Shown here: piece after piece, positions 1-12,427 of the stretch | How positions within the stretch are numbered: the stretch's first letter is position 1 | How the letters are laid out: every line of letters begins with the position of its first letter | NCBI RefSeq assembly: GCF_021134715.1 | Contig: NC_060026.1 | Location: 3,596,001-3,660,000 of the forward strand | Direction: 5' to 3' | DNA from: Daphnia pulex | Taxonomy: Eukaryota > Arthropoda > Branchiopoda > Diplostraca > Daphniidae | DNA length: 64,000 nt | Made by a program: the position numbers and the translations under genes | The notes under the pieces: generated by a model | Seen by the model: the letters and a program-made list of their open reading frames with translations, nothing else | The model's database searches: none | What the model was told of the DNA's origin: nothing

Positions 1-3000
1 TCAGCTGTTCCCCCCGAGAGACTTGTTCGGTTACTCAATCTGCTCGAAAAGAACATACGTGATGGAGCCAAAATTTCCCTTCTCGGTATATTATCGCAAA
101 GTTCACTTATTGAGTCCCATTTTCATAACATGCGCCTGTCGAAATTACAGGGGATCCGGATGAAGATGAAGAGGAGAGCAAATTGTGGACGGAATTGTCT
201 TCTGAGCGTGTACTCCGAGCTGTAGAGGCGGCGCTGGCAGCCCTTCATATCCTTACAGCGCCAAACATGCCCAAGCGAGCCTACCTCGAAGAAGTCATTG
301 AGAGAATTGTTCAGCTGGCCAGGTTCCAGTTGCAGCATTCCATCTATCCGGCATATGATCCAGTATACCGGACCGAGTCCAAAAAGGATGTCACGATTTC
401 AGGTATATTTTGATTGATTGATTCACAGACGCACGAAATCCAGCATCGCTTCATTGGGCTTTACAGGCGGAAGTTCAAAGAAGAAAAGGGCCCACGTACG
501 AGAAGTGCGGGACAAAACTGTTCTATTGGTCTATCATAAAATGGTAGGCCTAGTCGGTTTGATGGCTGAATTGTTGGCAGTCCAGACGTTAACGGATACA
601 GCTGTACTCCATCTTTCAACCGTAGGTGTTGCACCTTTCTTCGTCGAAAATATTCCAGAATTGCAGTTGTCCACTTTGAGGTATAAATTTCTGATTTTTA
701 ATGGAATCATTATGAGCAATTGTTAATGTTTTTTTTTGTTTGTTTTATTTTTTTTTCGTGCCGGATATAGATTAGTGACGACGATCTTTAGTCGCTATGA
801 AAAGCATAGACGATTGTTGCTCGACGATATCCTAGCTTCCATCGCACGCCTGCCCTCCTCTAAACGAGGACTTCGCACTTTCCGCCTTAGCGCCGAACAG
901 CACATACAGATGCTCAACGCCTTAGTCCTTCAGCTCATACAATGTGTCCTATGCCTCCCAGAGAAGCTAGGGGCTCCTCCGGGAACAACCGTTTCGGCTG
1001 AGGACGTGGATAGCTCTGTCTTGGTAGGCTAATCTTTTTCTCCCCAATTTCTTTTTGTATGCTTGTACCTAGAGAAGCTTGTCTAAACTCAAATTAATGT
1101 CTTCCTTAGGCAATGGATCCAGAAGTAGTGGTGAATACAAGATACGACACCGCAGTCCGAACAGCCGCCAATTTTCTATCGGTCTTTCTCGGGAAATGTG
1201 GAGTTAAAAACAACGAGGAAGTTGATTATCGTCCGCTGTTTGAAAATTTCGTACAAGTAAGAGTTATTTCCAGGAAAAGGTTAAGGTCAAAAGTATCTAA
1301 TAAGGGTTGTTTTCATTAGGATCTCCTGAGCACCGTAAACAAGCCTGAGTGGCCGGCCGCCGAGTTGTTATTATCGCTGTTGGGCAAGCTGTTGGTGCAA
1401 AACTTTAGCAACAAAAATGTCGATGTGCTGTTGCGAGTGGCATCCCTAGAGTACCTTGGCGTAGTGGCAGCTCGTCTCAGAAAGGACGCCGTCAGTTCTC
1501 AACTTAAAACGGACACTATCGATCAATTGCTGAAGCAGGTTCGTGAAGATGAAGCTAACAACGCGGTGGAAGAATTCAAATCGAAAAAGCATAAAAAGAA
1601 GAAAAAGAGCGGAGACAAAGATCACGAGAAAGAAAACATACCAGCAGATAAAATCGAGGTACTTGCAAAAAAAAATTAATAAAAGATGGGTTGTCATTTT
1701 TACTAGATCATAAGCACAAAAGATTAATTGCAATTTATTTTGTTTTTAGGTTCTTCAGTCATTGTTGCTCGATTATCTTGCTGTCAATTCTCAATGTGAT
1801 CCTGCAATGCTTCATGCACGGCATTTCTACGTCGCTCAATGGTACATGGATATAAAAAACAGTGTGACCAAGAGATCCGTTTCGTCAGAAAATATACCCG
1901 AAACCGGTGTTGAGGAACGACCGAGGATTAAAGAAACACCTAAGAAAAAGAAGAAGAAGAAAAAGCGTAACCACTTTTCTTCATCCGAATCCTCGTCTTC
2001 GTCCTCGTCTTCTGAGGACGAAGACGACAATGCCAAGAAACCTGAACAGGAAAACACTGCCGCTGATTGCAATGACCACAACCAATCCCTGGAAATGGCC
2101 GATCGGAGAAAGAAGCTACTACTCTCCAAAATCAATCCTTTCCCAGAAGCAGCACCTGGTACAAGAACGCAGGTTTTAACAACGCCTCTTGATGCCGAAA
2201 GCTCAGAGCTTATCACACGTTTTTTGGCTTCCAAAAGACAGTTTTCTCAAAGCTTTGACTCGTATCTCAAGCACATTTTGAAGGTAAACAATAAAAAACT
2301 CTATCCGTATTACGTGTTTTGCTCAATTGCATCACTTTGTATTTTTAGGTCTTGACGGAACCGGCTATCGCTGTGCGAGCCAAAGCCATGAAATGCCTGA
2401 CTCAAATCGTTGAATCGGACCCAGTCGTCCTGGCCCGGTCCGACATGCAACTTGGTGTTCATCATTCTTTCCTGGACCAAAGTACAGCAGTGACTCCAGT
2501 GAGAGAAGCAGCTGTTGATTTAGTAGGAAAATTTGTCCTATCACGCCCAGAGCTTATTGACAAATATTATACCATGTTGTCTGCGCGTATCTTGGACACG
2601 GGAGTTAGTGTTCGCAAAAGAGTCATTAAGGTAGTCATTAGTTATTTATTTGATAATAATGACTCAAATGTAATGATTGCCAATTTTTTTACCAATAGAT
2701 AATGAAAGACATCTGCACCGAATGTCCCGATTTCACCAAGATTCCAGAGATATGCGTAAAGATGATCAGAAGAGTGAACGACGAAGAAGGTGGCATCAAA
2801 AAGCTGGTCATGGAGGTCTTCCAAGCTATGTGGTTTAGCCCAGTCAGAGATAAGCCGACACTTGACTTTAATGCTTTAATGAGAAAGGTACTTGAGTTCA
2901 ATCCCATCAATTGGATTTCGAATTTCAAGTTCATTTTTCATGCCATTTCTCAGGTTATGAACATAACTGACGTCGTGGCCGCCTGCAGAGATACCGGCTT

Positions 3001-6000
3001 AGATTGGCTTGAGCAACTGCTTCAACAGATGTTTCGACCCAAAGAAGACAAAGAAGACGTGACAAAAGCGAATGTTGAACCTTCCAAAGCCCTATTGATG
3101 GCCTACCAAAAAATCGTTGACTGCTTAGTCGAAAATATTCTCCGACTCGAGGAAGCTTCTCTTGCTCGAGGCCCCAGTTCCGGTGAGTCCATAATTAATT
3201 TTTTGAATTAAACGAATTTTATAACGATTTTCTTTTCCGTGTGTAGCGGGATCGGCGGATGGGAAAAACTCAAATGGCGGAGAAACGAAAGGAGCTTCTC
3301 AGCGATTAGTCGCCTGTATGACTACGTTATATTTGTTCGCAAAAATACGACCCTTACTACTTGTGCCACATGCCATGACCCTTCAACCGTACTTGAGTCT
3401 TCGCTGTAGGACTCAGGGTGACTATCAAATTATTAGTGACGTTGCCCGGACATTGGAAGTAGTAGTCCCCTTGCTGGAACATCCAAGTGAATCTTTCCTC
3501 GCTCAACTGGAAGAAGATGCTGTCAAGTTGATCTTGCAGCATGAAAAGGCAGTCGTAGCGGCTTGTTTATCTTGCCTTGGCTCGGTTGTTAATCATGTCA
3601 CACGGAATTTCAAGCTCATTCGAGACTGCTTCCGAAAATATTTCGGTCCGTTGACTGAATACAAGCTTATGCACGAGAGAGACCCCGACAATCCGCGACT
3701 CGTCCAACACCGGCCTTTTTTCCGAAGAGCACTTTTCACCGTGGGATTGCTACTGCGGCATTTCGATTTTACAGACGAAGAGGTGATTATTTTGTTTGAT
3801 TGTTTTGATCTCAGGATTACCGTGTTGAAACCTTGTTTAAATTTTGGTTTCAATGGTTTCAGGTGCGTTACGGGTTACCTGACTCTACCAAACAACAAGT
3901 GATGGAGATACTTCTTTACTTTGTGTGCCAAAACTGCACTGATATGCAGTTCTTCACTCTTCAGGTATTTAGAAAATATTTCTTAACTTAAATTTGCCAT
4001 ATGTAATCTTGAATTTGTTTTCCAGGCTATTGGTTCTGTTTGCATCAGGCATTACGACTTCATGTTGGGAGAATCCCTGAAATCAGTTTATCTTAATGTA
4101 AGTTAAAATTTGTGGTAATCGTAATTTTCATCAGGCTCTTACTTAATTTTCCGGCTCTTTTTCTTTATTTAGCGTTTATTGGAACCTTCTGTTGCCTTGC
4201 GACTAAAAGTTCAAGTGCTAAACAACATCGAAACATACCTTCAGGTATATTTCTCCTGTGATTCATAGTTCCTGATTCAATTGGTTAATACAACATTTCT
4301 CTGTAGGAAGAGGAAATTCGAATGATCAAAGAAGATCAGCAGTGGTCCAAGACGTCAAAGAAGGAGAATCTCAAAGAAATGGGAGACGTAACCTCTGGAA
4401 TGGCCAGTACCGTCATTCAACTGTATCTAAAACCAATCCTTGATTGTTTCTTCCATGGCGCGTCCAGTGTTCGACAATCAGCTTTCAGAGTGACGCAGTT
4501 GATTCTTCAGCAAGGATTGGTAGGCTTGTTTGCATTCTTGATTCTCGAATCAATGCGGCTTACTCAAGTGAAATTTATTTCCAATAGGTTCATCCGGTGC
4601 AAATCGTTCCATACTTGATTTGCATCAGCACTGACGCAGAGCGAGTATCGCACGCAGCAGACAAACAGTTGCAGGAAATAGAAAAAAAGTACCCTGGATT
4701 CATTCACATGAAAGCGTTGCAAGGCATTCGACTATCTTACCAGTTACAGTCGCTAATTGAAAGTGCTCCAAAAGAGAATTCTCCTGTCCAGTCAGCTTCA
4801 AAGTATGTTTTCGAAATGATGAATTTCTAATTTGTTGGCTTATTAAATTATTTTCAATTTACAGGAGCACACCGGAGACTCCTAATAAGAAAATCGGTAC
4901 CAAGTGTTCTGTGGCTAGTGCAATACAAGAAAGCCAAGGAATTGCTCGTGGTTTCCGGCTCAGGGAAGGGGAACACCCGTCTGCTCTCAATGGTTTCCTC
5001 TATTCCCTTCTTCGCGGTACTAAACAACAGCGAAGAGCTCTCGTGCTTTCTATGCTCAAACAGTTCGACGAGACCTCGAAGAACCCTCTCGCACAGCTTC
5101 TATACTTGGCAGACAATCTAGCTTCTTTTCCTTATCAGGTAAAATTCGGAACGCAGTTGTTTGGTTATATCGTTTCATTACTCCGTCAACATAAAAGTAA
5201 TTATTGTGCCATTATTTAACAGGTGATCGACGAACCGCTCTTTTTGATCCATCACATTGACATTATGGTGTCTGTGACGGGGTCTAACCTCTTGCAAGGA
5301 TTCCGAGAATCTCTGCTCCCCAGTGCTGTACCTACTAGTCCGGAGGAGGAGGAAGACGATGAAGACATTGCATCCATCATGCAACGGCTACCTCCAGACA
5401 CAAGACCATTCGAAGAATTCTTGACGGCTGCTCAGGGTTGTCTCCTCCTTCTAATGCTTAAACAACACCTAAAGGACCAGTATGGCCTGACGGATGCCAA
5501 AATAACCCAGTATTCACCGTCAGAAGGGGCAAAGATTTACGAGAAGAACGCACCAAGGAAACTGGTCAACATATTTATGCCTACACCAACTCTACATGCG
5601 TTGAAAGGTATGGAAACACCAACTAAGCCTTCCCACTTGACGATAAATTAACCTGCTTTTTATTGTTCAAACAGAAAATCTCGGCTTAGGTGGATACTTG
5701 GAGGTGTCTAGTAAACAGAGTCTGGTGGAAAAGTATATCGAGTTCAAGCAGCTCATGCTCAACATTGATCCTGCCGAAGAGGACGAAGAGGAGAGACTGG
5801 CTTCCGCCATGCGAACCTATCAAGTTACCGAATCACCAGTCCCGACTGACGTCCCCGCAATGGGAGTGCCCATTTTTGGAGCAGCGCCGCCGATAATACC
5901 CGGCGTGGCGCTTATGGGTGCGCCGTCGACACCAATGAAAACCCCTCGATCAAAATCGTCGAAAACTCCGAGATCACCAAGAGGCGAGAAAAGCAGCAGT

Positions 6001-6096
6001 AGTAGTAAAAAGAAATCCCATAAGAAGAAAAAGCGGAAAATTGAAAGCGACGAGAGCAGTGATGACTCGGATTGCGACCCGGACTTCAGAGCTTGA
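1..6096 (+). CDS. Nipped-B: Nipped-B / NIPBL cohesin loader, copy A, 3' portion (5' end outside window)
   Basis: This is the C-terminal HEAT-repeat half of the cohesin-loading subunit SCC2/NIPBL, which with MAU2 loads the cohesin ring on chromatin in the nucleus. The window opens inside the exon encoding VRLLNLLEKNIRDGAK, which matches NIPBL. Later exons give landmarks of the family in order: APNMPKRAYLEEVIERI, VGVAPFFVENIPELQL, FSRYEKHRRLLLDD, DYRPLFENFVQDLLSTVNKP, a K/S-rich acidic linker (about 1920-2030), VAACRDTGLDWLEQLL, LFTVGLLLRHFDF, LKEMGDVTSGM, LLYLADNLASFPYQ and LFLIHHIDIMVSVTGSNLLQ. The last exon ends in a basic and then acidic tail (KKKKRKIESDESS...) with a stop at 6094-6096. No internal stop was found once the short introns are removed. 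A 9-bp insertion at 2491-2499 adds three residues to a conserved HEAT repeat. Copy A keeps the conserved Arg near 3753 that copy B lacks. Confidence 0.93.
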
Positions 6097-8015
6097 ATGC
6101 TTTTGATACTGGTAACTGCAGTTTCTCAAAGTCATTTTTTTCAGTTTGGGAAAGGTTACATCTGTCCCCGAATCGGCACTGCGGCATACAAAGAATTGAA
6201 TTGTAAATGTCTACGGATCTATTTCCAAAATACTCTGTACCAGGCACTGTCGACTGTCAAAAGTCGGTCGGGTGAATCCAAGGAGAAATAATATGTACAG
6301 TTTTTTGCAGGGCTTATTTCTCATTTTCGCGATCTTTCCTGCATAGAGAACGACAAACTAGTGTTATACATATATATATTTACGCATACTAGAGAGGGAT
6401 TGGGTTAAGTAGTTACAAAACTTTACTTTGAAATTCCCTCTCTTCATGTAATACCATGGAGACACTTTTACCATTTTGCCTCTTATGGGCTTTAAACGCG
6501 TATACGCGCTACCATATTTAGGTCTGTTATGTCATTTTGGGTCATTTTTTTTAAAGCAGCCAATTTTTTTTAAATGGTTTCTTTTAAAATATACTTGCGC
6601 GATGACGTTTAACTTTTATTGCATTTTTTTTTTTTTTTTTAATTAGACAATTCCGGACAATTCGAATTCAGATGAAGATCAAAATAAGTTTAATTGCACC
6701 AGAAACTTTGACTATATGACGAATCGTTTTTCCCCCTCATAAAATAAGTTTCGGGCCAATTAAATTAAATAATTAAAAGGAAAAAAAAAAGCTGGGCTGT
6801 GGGGATTTTCCTCCTCCGACGATGCACAATTAAGGTGCAGTGTACAATTATCAGCAGATAAGATTCACCTTTCGTACGAGAGGTGCCTCTGTCAGTTTCA
6901 CCTTATTATTATTACACCTGACTCCAATTAGTATTATAGTCAGTTACGTAGCGTCGTGGTTGATGATTCGTCAATCCGCTGGAACCATTTGGCTTTACAT
7001 TCGCACTCTTTCCCCCGCCGGCCCGCCCCATTGTTAAGTCAGACTGGCATATAGAAAAGGATTGAGGGGCGTTCTTTAGTTTTATATAGTCTCATTTCTA
7101 TGACGTTTGAGAAACTCAGAAAAGTGGTTCAATTAGAACATTTTTTAGGATTTTCAACTGACAGTGTTGGGTGTCTGGGAGTCGTGACACAATGTCGTCG
7201 TGCTGGCGAATGCTGCTACCGTCACACTCGTCGTTTCTTCTCATTTCCCAGACGCTTCCGGCGAGCGCCATTGTGTCTGCTTCTATGACGTCGAGTCAAT
7301 CCGAGGTATAAATGTACTATAAATATAAAGGAACTATTCTCTCTTTCATCTTTCTCATCAGCACGTTTCTATTTTGATTGGCACGAAGGTTTTTCCAACC
7401 CGACGAGTCATTGGTGCGTGTCTAGTCACCAGAGATACGATCGGAAAACATAAAAAAAAGGTATAGAGTACAGTTTAATAGGTAGGCGGATAGACTGGAG
7501 AAGGTGGGGGTGTCACTTTTCCTCCGAGCTGTGACGTCTACGTTTGGAATTACCCAGGGCCAACGCAAATAGTTCTCCAACATCTAAACAAGAGGAAATT
7601 AAATGTAAACGATTCTTTTGAAAAGATCAATTTCGAAAGGATTCGACGATAAGGGGCCACGACATTTTTCCTTTTTCTTTCTTATCGTTGGTCAATTGCG
7701 ATAGCGATAATGTAATAACACGAAGTATTTATTTATTTTTAAAAATTTAGATGGTCTCACTCCGAGTGTCGCGTCTAGATTACAGACATGCGCACAGCCG
7801 GAGCCGATTTACCGACTCCGGCATAACAAAAAGTATTCGCAATTCCGCTTTTCCTACTCACACGACCGCAGGAATCCCCACGGCGCTGGCACGTCTATTC
7901 CGTCCACAATAAGTTCAGATTTGATCAATTCGTTCAAGTGTTTTGTTTGAATGGTGTGAAAAAAACAACTGTCGCTCGTATTATATTGACAGCCGGATTG
8001 CTGTGAGGGTTCAAA
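6097..8015. other. Intergenic: Nipped-B 3' UTR and timeless 5' region, copy A
   Basis: No conserved coding exon was found here. The left part is AT-rich with a T tract at about 6625-6640, as expected of a 3' UTR and spacer. The right part carries a TATA element at 7318 and presumably the timeless 5' UTR. A 7-bp inverted repeat (GCCGGAG/CTCCGGC) lies near 7797-7822. I saw no CACGTG E-box in the stretch, although CLK/CYC E-boxes drive insect timeless. Confidence 0.6.
7286..7363 (+). promoter_or_regulatory. Candidate timeless core promoter, copy A
   Basis: A CRE-like TGACGTCG begins at 7286, followed by TATAAATATAAAG at 7318-7330. Pyrimidine-rich initiator-like sequence (TTTCATC, CTCATCAG) lies about 28-40 bp downstream. 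Spacing suits a TATA-dependent arthropod promoter. The next good start codon downstream is the timeless ATG at 8016, so a 5' UTR of about 0.65 kb is implied. Copy B has the same sequence about 19438 bp further on. Confidence 0.35.
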
Positions 8016-11000
8016 ATGGAACGGCGGATGACATTAAGTGGCCATGTTCCGTCTTTATCTCTCATTCCGTTGGGGACTTGTCATAGCGGCAAGTACTACA
8101 TCGACGGCGAATGTCTGGGTAAGCATCCCCCAACCAATTCATTTATTTTTCTTTACTTAAAGAAATAATTAAACGTGGAATATAATGAGCACCAGATTGG
8201 GAATTCGTCGGAAACGAATTATATGTCACAACACCAGCTGTGCAATCAAGACATGTTTGTGTGATTCACAGCACCCCCTAACAGTTATTTACTAATAATC
8301 TATTTCCACTTCTATCCGCCAGTTGGCCTTGTAGCTAAATAATAGGCTTTTCCGGCCAACTTTTCCTTTTTTCATTGAATGATGTGTCGTCACCATCTCC
8401 TCCACTCGACGTCACGAAAAACGAAGTTGAAAATGTTGTTTTCTTTCTTGCTACACTCCAGTTCATCTTGAAGAGATCAATATCAAGTTGGAAAACGAGG
8501 ATCCCATCCATTACTCGCCCACTCCGGTGCGCCCTCGCATTCCTGGACATTCTCAACAAGGTATAATAGAAAATGAATAGACTAGATTACAATTCCACCA
8601 AACTAACAATTAATTTATGTGTGTATAGGATCTAATACCGATTCTTATCAACAGCCAGGATCAGCCCAGCATTTTGAATTCGACAATCAAGTATATTATA
8701 ATATGGATTCGCTGATGATCGCTTATGGTTGTACGGTATTACTCGAAAAGTAATTTTTGAAATGTTGTTTGGTTTCCCTGTCTTTAAATAGGTTATTGGC
8801 TGAACTTACTACACCCCTAGAATGCCTGGGAATGGTCGGCGAAGCGACTCGATCCAATCAGAGCAGCACGACAACGCAACAAGTTGTCATCTACAAACTG
8901 ACTCAGCTCCTCTACAACGCCAAGGAATCCTTTCTGGATGGTGGGGCCATACCAGTCGTTCTCAGTCACGTTTGCCACACCCTAGAAAAGGTAAAAGCGT
9001 TCTAATTGATCCCGCCCAGGTTATTTTATCCTTTTAACACAAAACCGTTTTCCCACCAAATCACCAGGAGCCGTTGTTGAGCGACGATAACATTTCTGTG
9101 AATCATTCCCTATTACTCATTCGCAATATCCTGCACGCTCCCGAACGACCTACTCAGATGGCGGACAAACGACAGGATCAGCAGGACCAACTTGTGCGGA
9201 TTTTATTGGCCCAGGGACTAAATCGTCTCCTCATCAGCTTACTGGCCTGCTCCCAAAGGCGCCCAAAGGGTGAACTAATTAATTATATCACTTGAAATCT
9301 TTTATTTTCCCGCGTCTAAAATTAAGGTAGAAGAATGAATCAGCTGGGCGGAGAGGTAAATTTTAATTCGCAGAACGACGGTTTAAAATTTAATTTCAAA
9401 AGATCCTGTACATAAATGTATACGGTTGAAACTCTAATTTTCTATAATAATATTAACAATTTAAGTAAAAGAGCGAGATCCTTTCAAATGGTTTCCCAGA
9501 AAAAGTAACGTACGAGATATGTTACAGCTATAACGAGAGTAACTTAATCCATCGTATTGATTTTTTTGCCTTTAACCCCCTCCCCCCCCAGACATAGAGT
9601 CATGTCATACAGCACGCTTGCACCCGTTCAACCTGTAGTCTCTTAAATAATGAATTGCATTCGCTTGTGTCGTTATCAAATGAAAAACAAAAAAACAACT
9701 TTATATCGGATTATAGCGTTCGGCTGATACTAAACCGTTTTCTGTTTAATATTTGCGTATAGGAACAATGGATGGTGACAGTTGTGCAGCTCATTTCTCT
9801 CTTGTACAAGGATCGACCCGTTGAAATTATTTTACAAATTTTAGATGAAAACTGCACTCATCTTGAGCCGGAATTCTACTTTGACGAAGACCAGCCAAAT
9901 CAATTTGGTATTAAAACTGAGAGCAAATGGCACGACAATTATGTAATTTGTTTCTACCTGCGCCAATAGATAAATCTCGACGATCTAGTCAGCAAAGTAC
10001 GTCCAGCGGCTTCCACTCGGAAGCTTCAAACGCGCCGAAAATGACATCACCAAAGGTTACGGATTCAGTGATGAGGAAATCCAATCGAAGAAAAAGTTCT
10101 TCAGGAAGTCAATCCAGTGAGTCATAAAAATTGGAAAACCTTTGAACATTTTATATTTAACATCCGCTTTTCTCGTTTCCCTTTTTTACAGGTAAATGCG
10201 GAAGTTCGTCGTCTTCCGCATCATCTCAACTTGGCGGAACTAAATGCTTAAAAAAGTAAAATAAAATAAATAAATATTTGCATGGGAAACGCCATATGAC
10301 TTAAATGATCTCTGCTCTCGGTATCCAGGAGTTTTAAAGGTTCCAAGAAATCAGAGAAAATTTTGAAAAAGCTTAGCAAATGCAACAAACTTGGACGTCG
10401 AGTGGAGATGAAAGGCAACGTCGTCGAGTACAAACCGACGGATGAAAGTACTTTGAATCTCCTGAAAGGATTTACCATCAATTTCATCCGGCAAGGTAAT
10501 AATAATGCGCTATAGCGTATATCAATCAAAGTTTAAAATTTTAAACTTTCTTCTGATAGGCTACAACACGCTGGTGGGCCAATTGCATCAACAGATGCTG
10601 AAACAACAGGGCGACGCCCACCTCCAGCTGCTGGATAAGTCGCACTTTCTCTGGCTCATTTCTTATTTCCTTCCCATCGCCTCCCGGTTGGAATTGAGCG
10701 TGGAACATTTAAAAAACGTCTTAACTATTGATGTCCTGTGTTATCTGACGTGGGAAGCTGTTTGTCAGACGGAAGAACTAGAAATGTCTGCGTTTCAACA
10801 TTCAACAGTCGATTTGAAACCGTGCGTGAGGCGCTTGCATTTGTGCGTGAAAGCAATTCGTGAATATTTGAAAACACTGGAGAGATTTTCTCGTCCTTCG
10901 ACGTCTAGAAATGCAAATGCACCGGGAAATTATTTGATTACTCGACTGAGCGGTTACGTGCCAGCGATTCGGGACCTCCGTCAACTCTTTTTGCTCCAAC

Positions 11001-12084
11001 TCCGCCAATTCGATCCTGTCGTTCAAAGTCGTCGCTATCTACTCGACGTCATCGCAACCAATCACATCTTATTGCTGGCGCTCGAACGGTCCACTGGGCA
11101 ATCGTCACGCGGGAGTTTTGATATTGGCCAACACTTGACTCAATTCTGTTCGGAAATGATAGTCGATCGATACGGCACGGCCCTCGAAGATTTCAAGACC
11201 AACGTCTCATTCGTCAACGATTGCATCTTGACTCTTTTGCATCACGTCGCGGGCGATTTGGGCCGGGCCGACCTTTTGTGCCGGCCCGTCATTCTTCGTC
11301 CATTCAGCAAAATTTGGGCAGTGGAATTCAACGTAAGTTTATTACAATCAACAGCTATATTATTCGGAATTATTCAAATTGTCTGATTTATTTGCAGTTG
11401 CGTGACGACTGGAATGATTTGATTGAATTGATCATTAACAAATCAATGCGGTATTTTTCACATCATCGATACACGGAGACATTGCCTAGCAACCCAAATA
11501 ATCCGTAAAAGATAAAAGATTCCGCTTCCCATTCGATGGATATCCTCCTACTAAAATATTCTGATGAGAAAACAATAGAAGAATCGACTGAAACAAATCA
11601 ATTGTCGTACGAAGTACCTGACACCAACATTAAATCACTTTTGATTCAACTCAAGGATTCTGGTGCGTTTCAATTAATTGTAAACATTTTTACTCAAATA
11701 ATTGGATTTTTTATTCCTTCAGGATTTCAGAAGCAACTGGACTGGATCCAGTCTTCATTATTATCAGCCTGTGCTGTTCGATTGGGGACCTACTCCGGCC
11801 AAGAATTCCGCCACCCCATATATACCCTAAGTTTTCAAATGAATTTGTCCTGCCCTTTGGTTCCCTGGACGGAGGTGGAAGCATCCGCCCTGCGTTCAGA
11901 ACTCTTCCTCAATCTCCTATTTCGTATTGGTCTCATTCCTCCTTCCCCTCAGGCTGTCCTGTACCCTCGTATCCCGCGTGAATGGTCCCCGGACACTTTG
12001 TACAGTATCGCCCTCCTTTTCGGACCCATCGACCAGAAGAGGATCGATTTCGATTTGACTCGAGTCAAGAAAATCGAGTTATAG
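8016..12084 (+). pseudogene. tim: timeless (dTIM type), copy A, with premature stop
   Basis: TIMELESS partners PERIOD in the insect-type circadian repressor complex. Exons read as 8016-8118, 8462-8560, 8629-8690, 8792-8990, 9068-9269, a 29-nt microexon 9327-9355, 9763-9907, 9970-10116, 10192-10255, 10329-10495, 10560-11332, 11398-11662 and 11723-12084. Clock-TIM landmarks are CLVHLEEINIKLENED, DLIPILINSQ, LLAELTTPLECLG, LLLIRNILHAPE, VVQLISLLYKDRP, a Ser-rich stretch (STSSGFHSEASN), a basic stretch, SHFLWLISYFLPIASRLE, FVNDCILTLLHHVAGDLGR and REWSPDTLYSIALLFGPID. The HH.GDLG block separates it from TIMEOUT. Two defects are visible. Exon 2 contains one base too many near 8509 to keep both conserved halves in frame, and codon 11506-11508 is TAA where copy B has CAA, cutting about 170 of roughly 870 residues. 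A weak in-frame donor at 8527 could bypass the first defect. Confidence 0.85.
9327..9355 (+). CDS. tim: timeless 29-nt microexon, copy A
   Basis: Exon 5 (9068-9269) leaves phase 1 while exon 6 (9763-) must enter in phase 0 to encode EQWMVTVVQLI. A 29-nt segment between AG (9325-9326) and GTAAAT (9356) supplies exactly this change and encodes GRRMNQLGGE. Its donor GAG|GTAAAT is strong and its acceptor is average. The ten residues are extra relative to Drosophila TIM, so the call rests on phase and splice signals. Copy B is identical. Confidence 0.5.
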
Positions 12085-12427
12085 ACCACCCCTATTCATC
12101 TGTCAATGTCCAAAATGTCCAAAGATCATCTTCTCACCCTTACATAATTCACGATGGCGTATCTCACCGTAAAGATTCGTTCCTGGAATCCAAGTTTCCT
12201 TCAGCAGAGATCGACATTTCTAGGCAAAATAGCATCGACTGTGTCTTCGACCACCATAGTCCACGAGCATTGGACAGGTAAATTAATTTCCAAATATCAC
12301 GAATTTCAGCAGCCTATTTACATAATTTCCCATCAACAGTATCAGCACCACCAGTTCACTAGAAGTCCACAAAATGGACTCTAGCGACGACGAAGAAATG
12401 GAGGACCTTCTGTTTGTGACAGATTAG
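12061..12427 (+). other. Conserved open frame after the timeless stop (possible lost or frameshifted C-terminus), copy A
   Basis: The timeless frame stops at 12082-12084, but the +1 frame stays open to a donor at 12278 (GACAG|GTAAAT). It splices cleanly to AACAG|TATC at 12340 and ends DSSDDEEMEDLLFVTD with TAG at 12425-12427. A spliceable acidic tail directly behind a clock protein looks coding. Adding one T at GATTTGAC (about 12052) would join the two frames. Copy B is identical, so the break predates the duplication or the annotation needs another splice. Confidence 0.4.

Noticed and set aside
410..475. A frame break in Nipped-B around the TCA-GG junction
   Set aside because: Using the later acceptor (GGCTTTACAG) gives a 60-odd-bp intron and an in-phase join, ...TISGGSSKKKRAH.
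1836..2234. Minus-strand 132-codon frame (and copies at 21283 and 40713)
   Set aside because: It is the antisense of the Lys/Ser/Glu-rich Nipped-B linker; its Phe/Ser/Glu runs are the mirror of that low-complexity exon.
9250..9290. A frameshift in timeless between exons 5 and 6
   Set aside because: Phase mismatch is fully explained by the 29-nt microexon at 9327-9355 with good splice sites.
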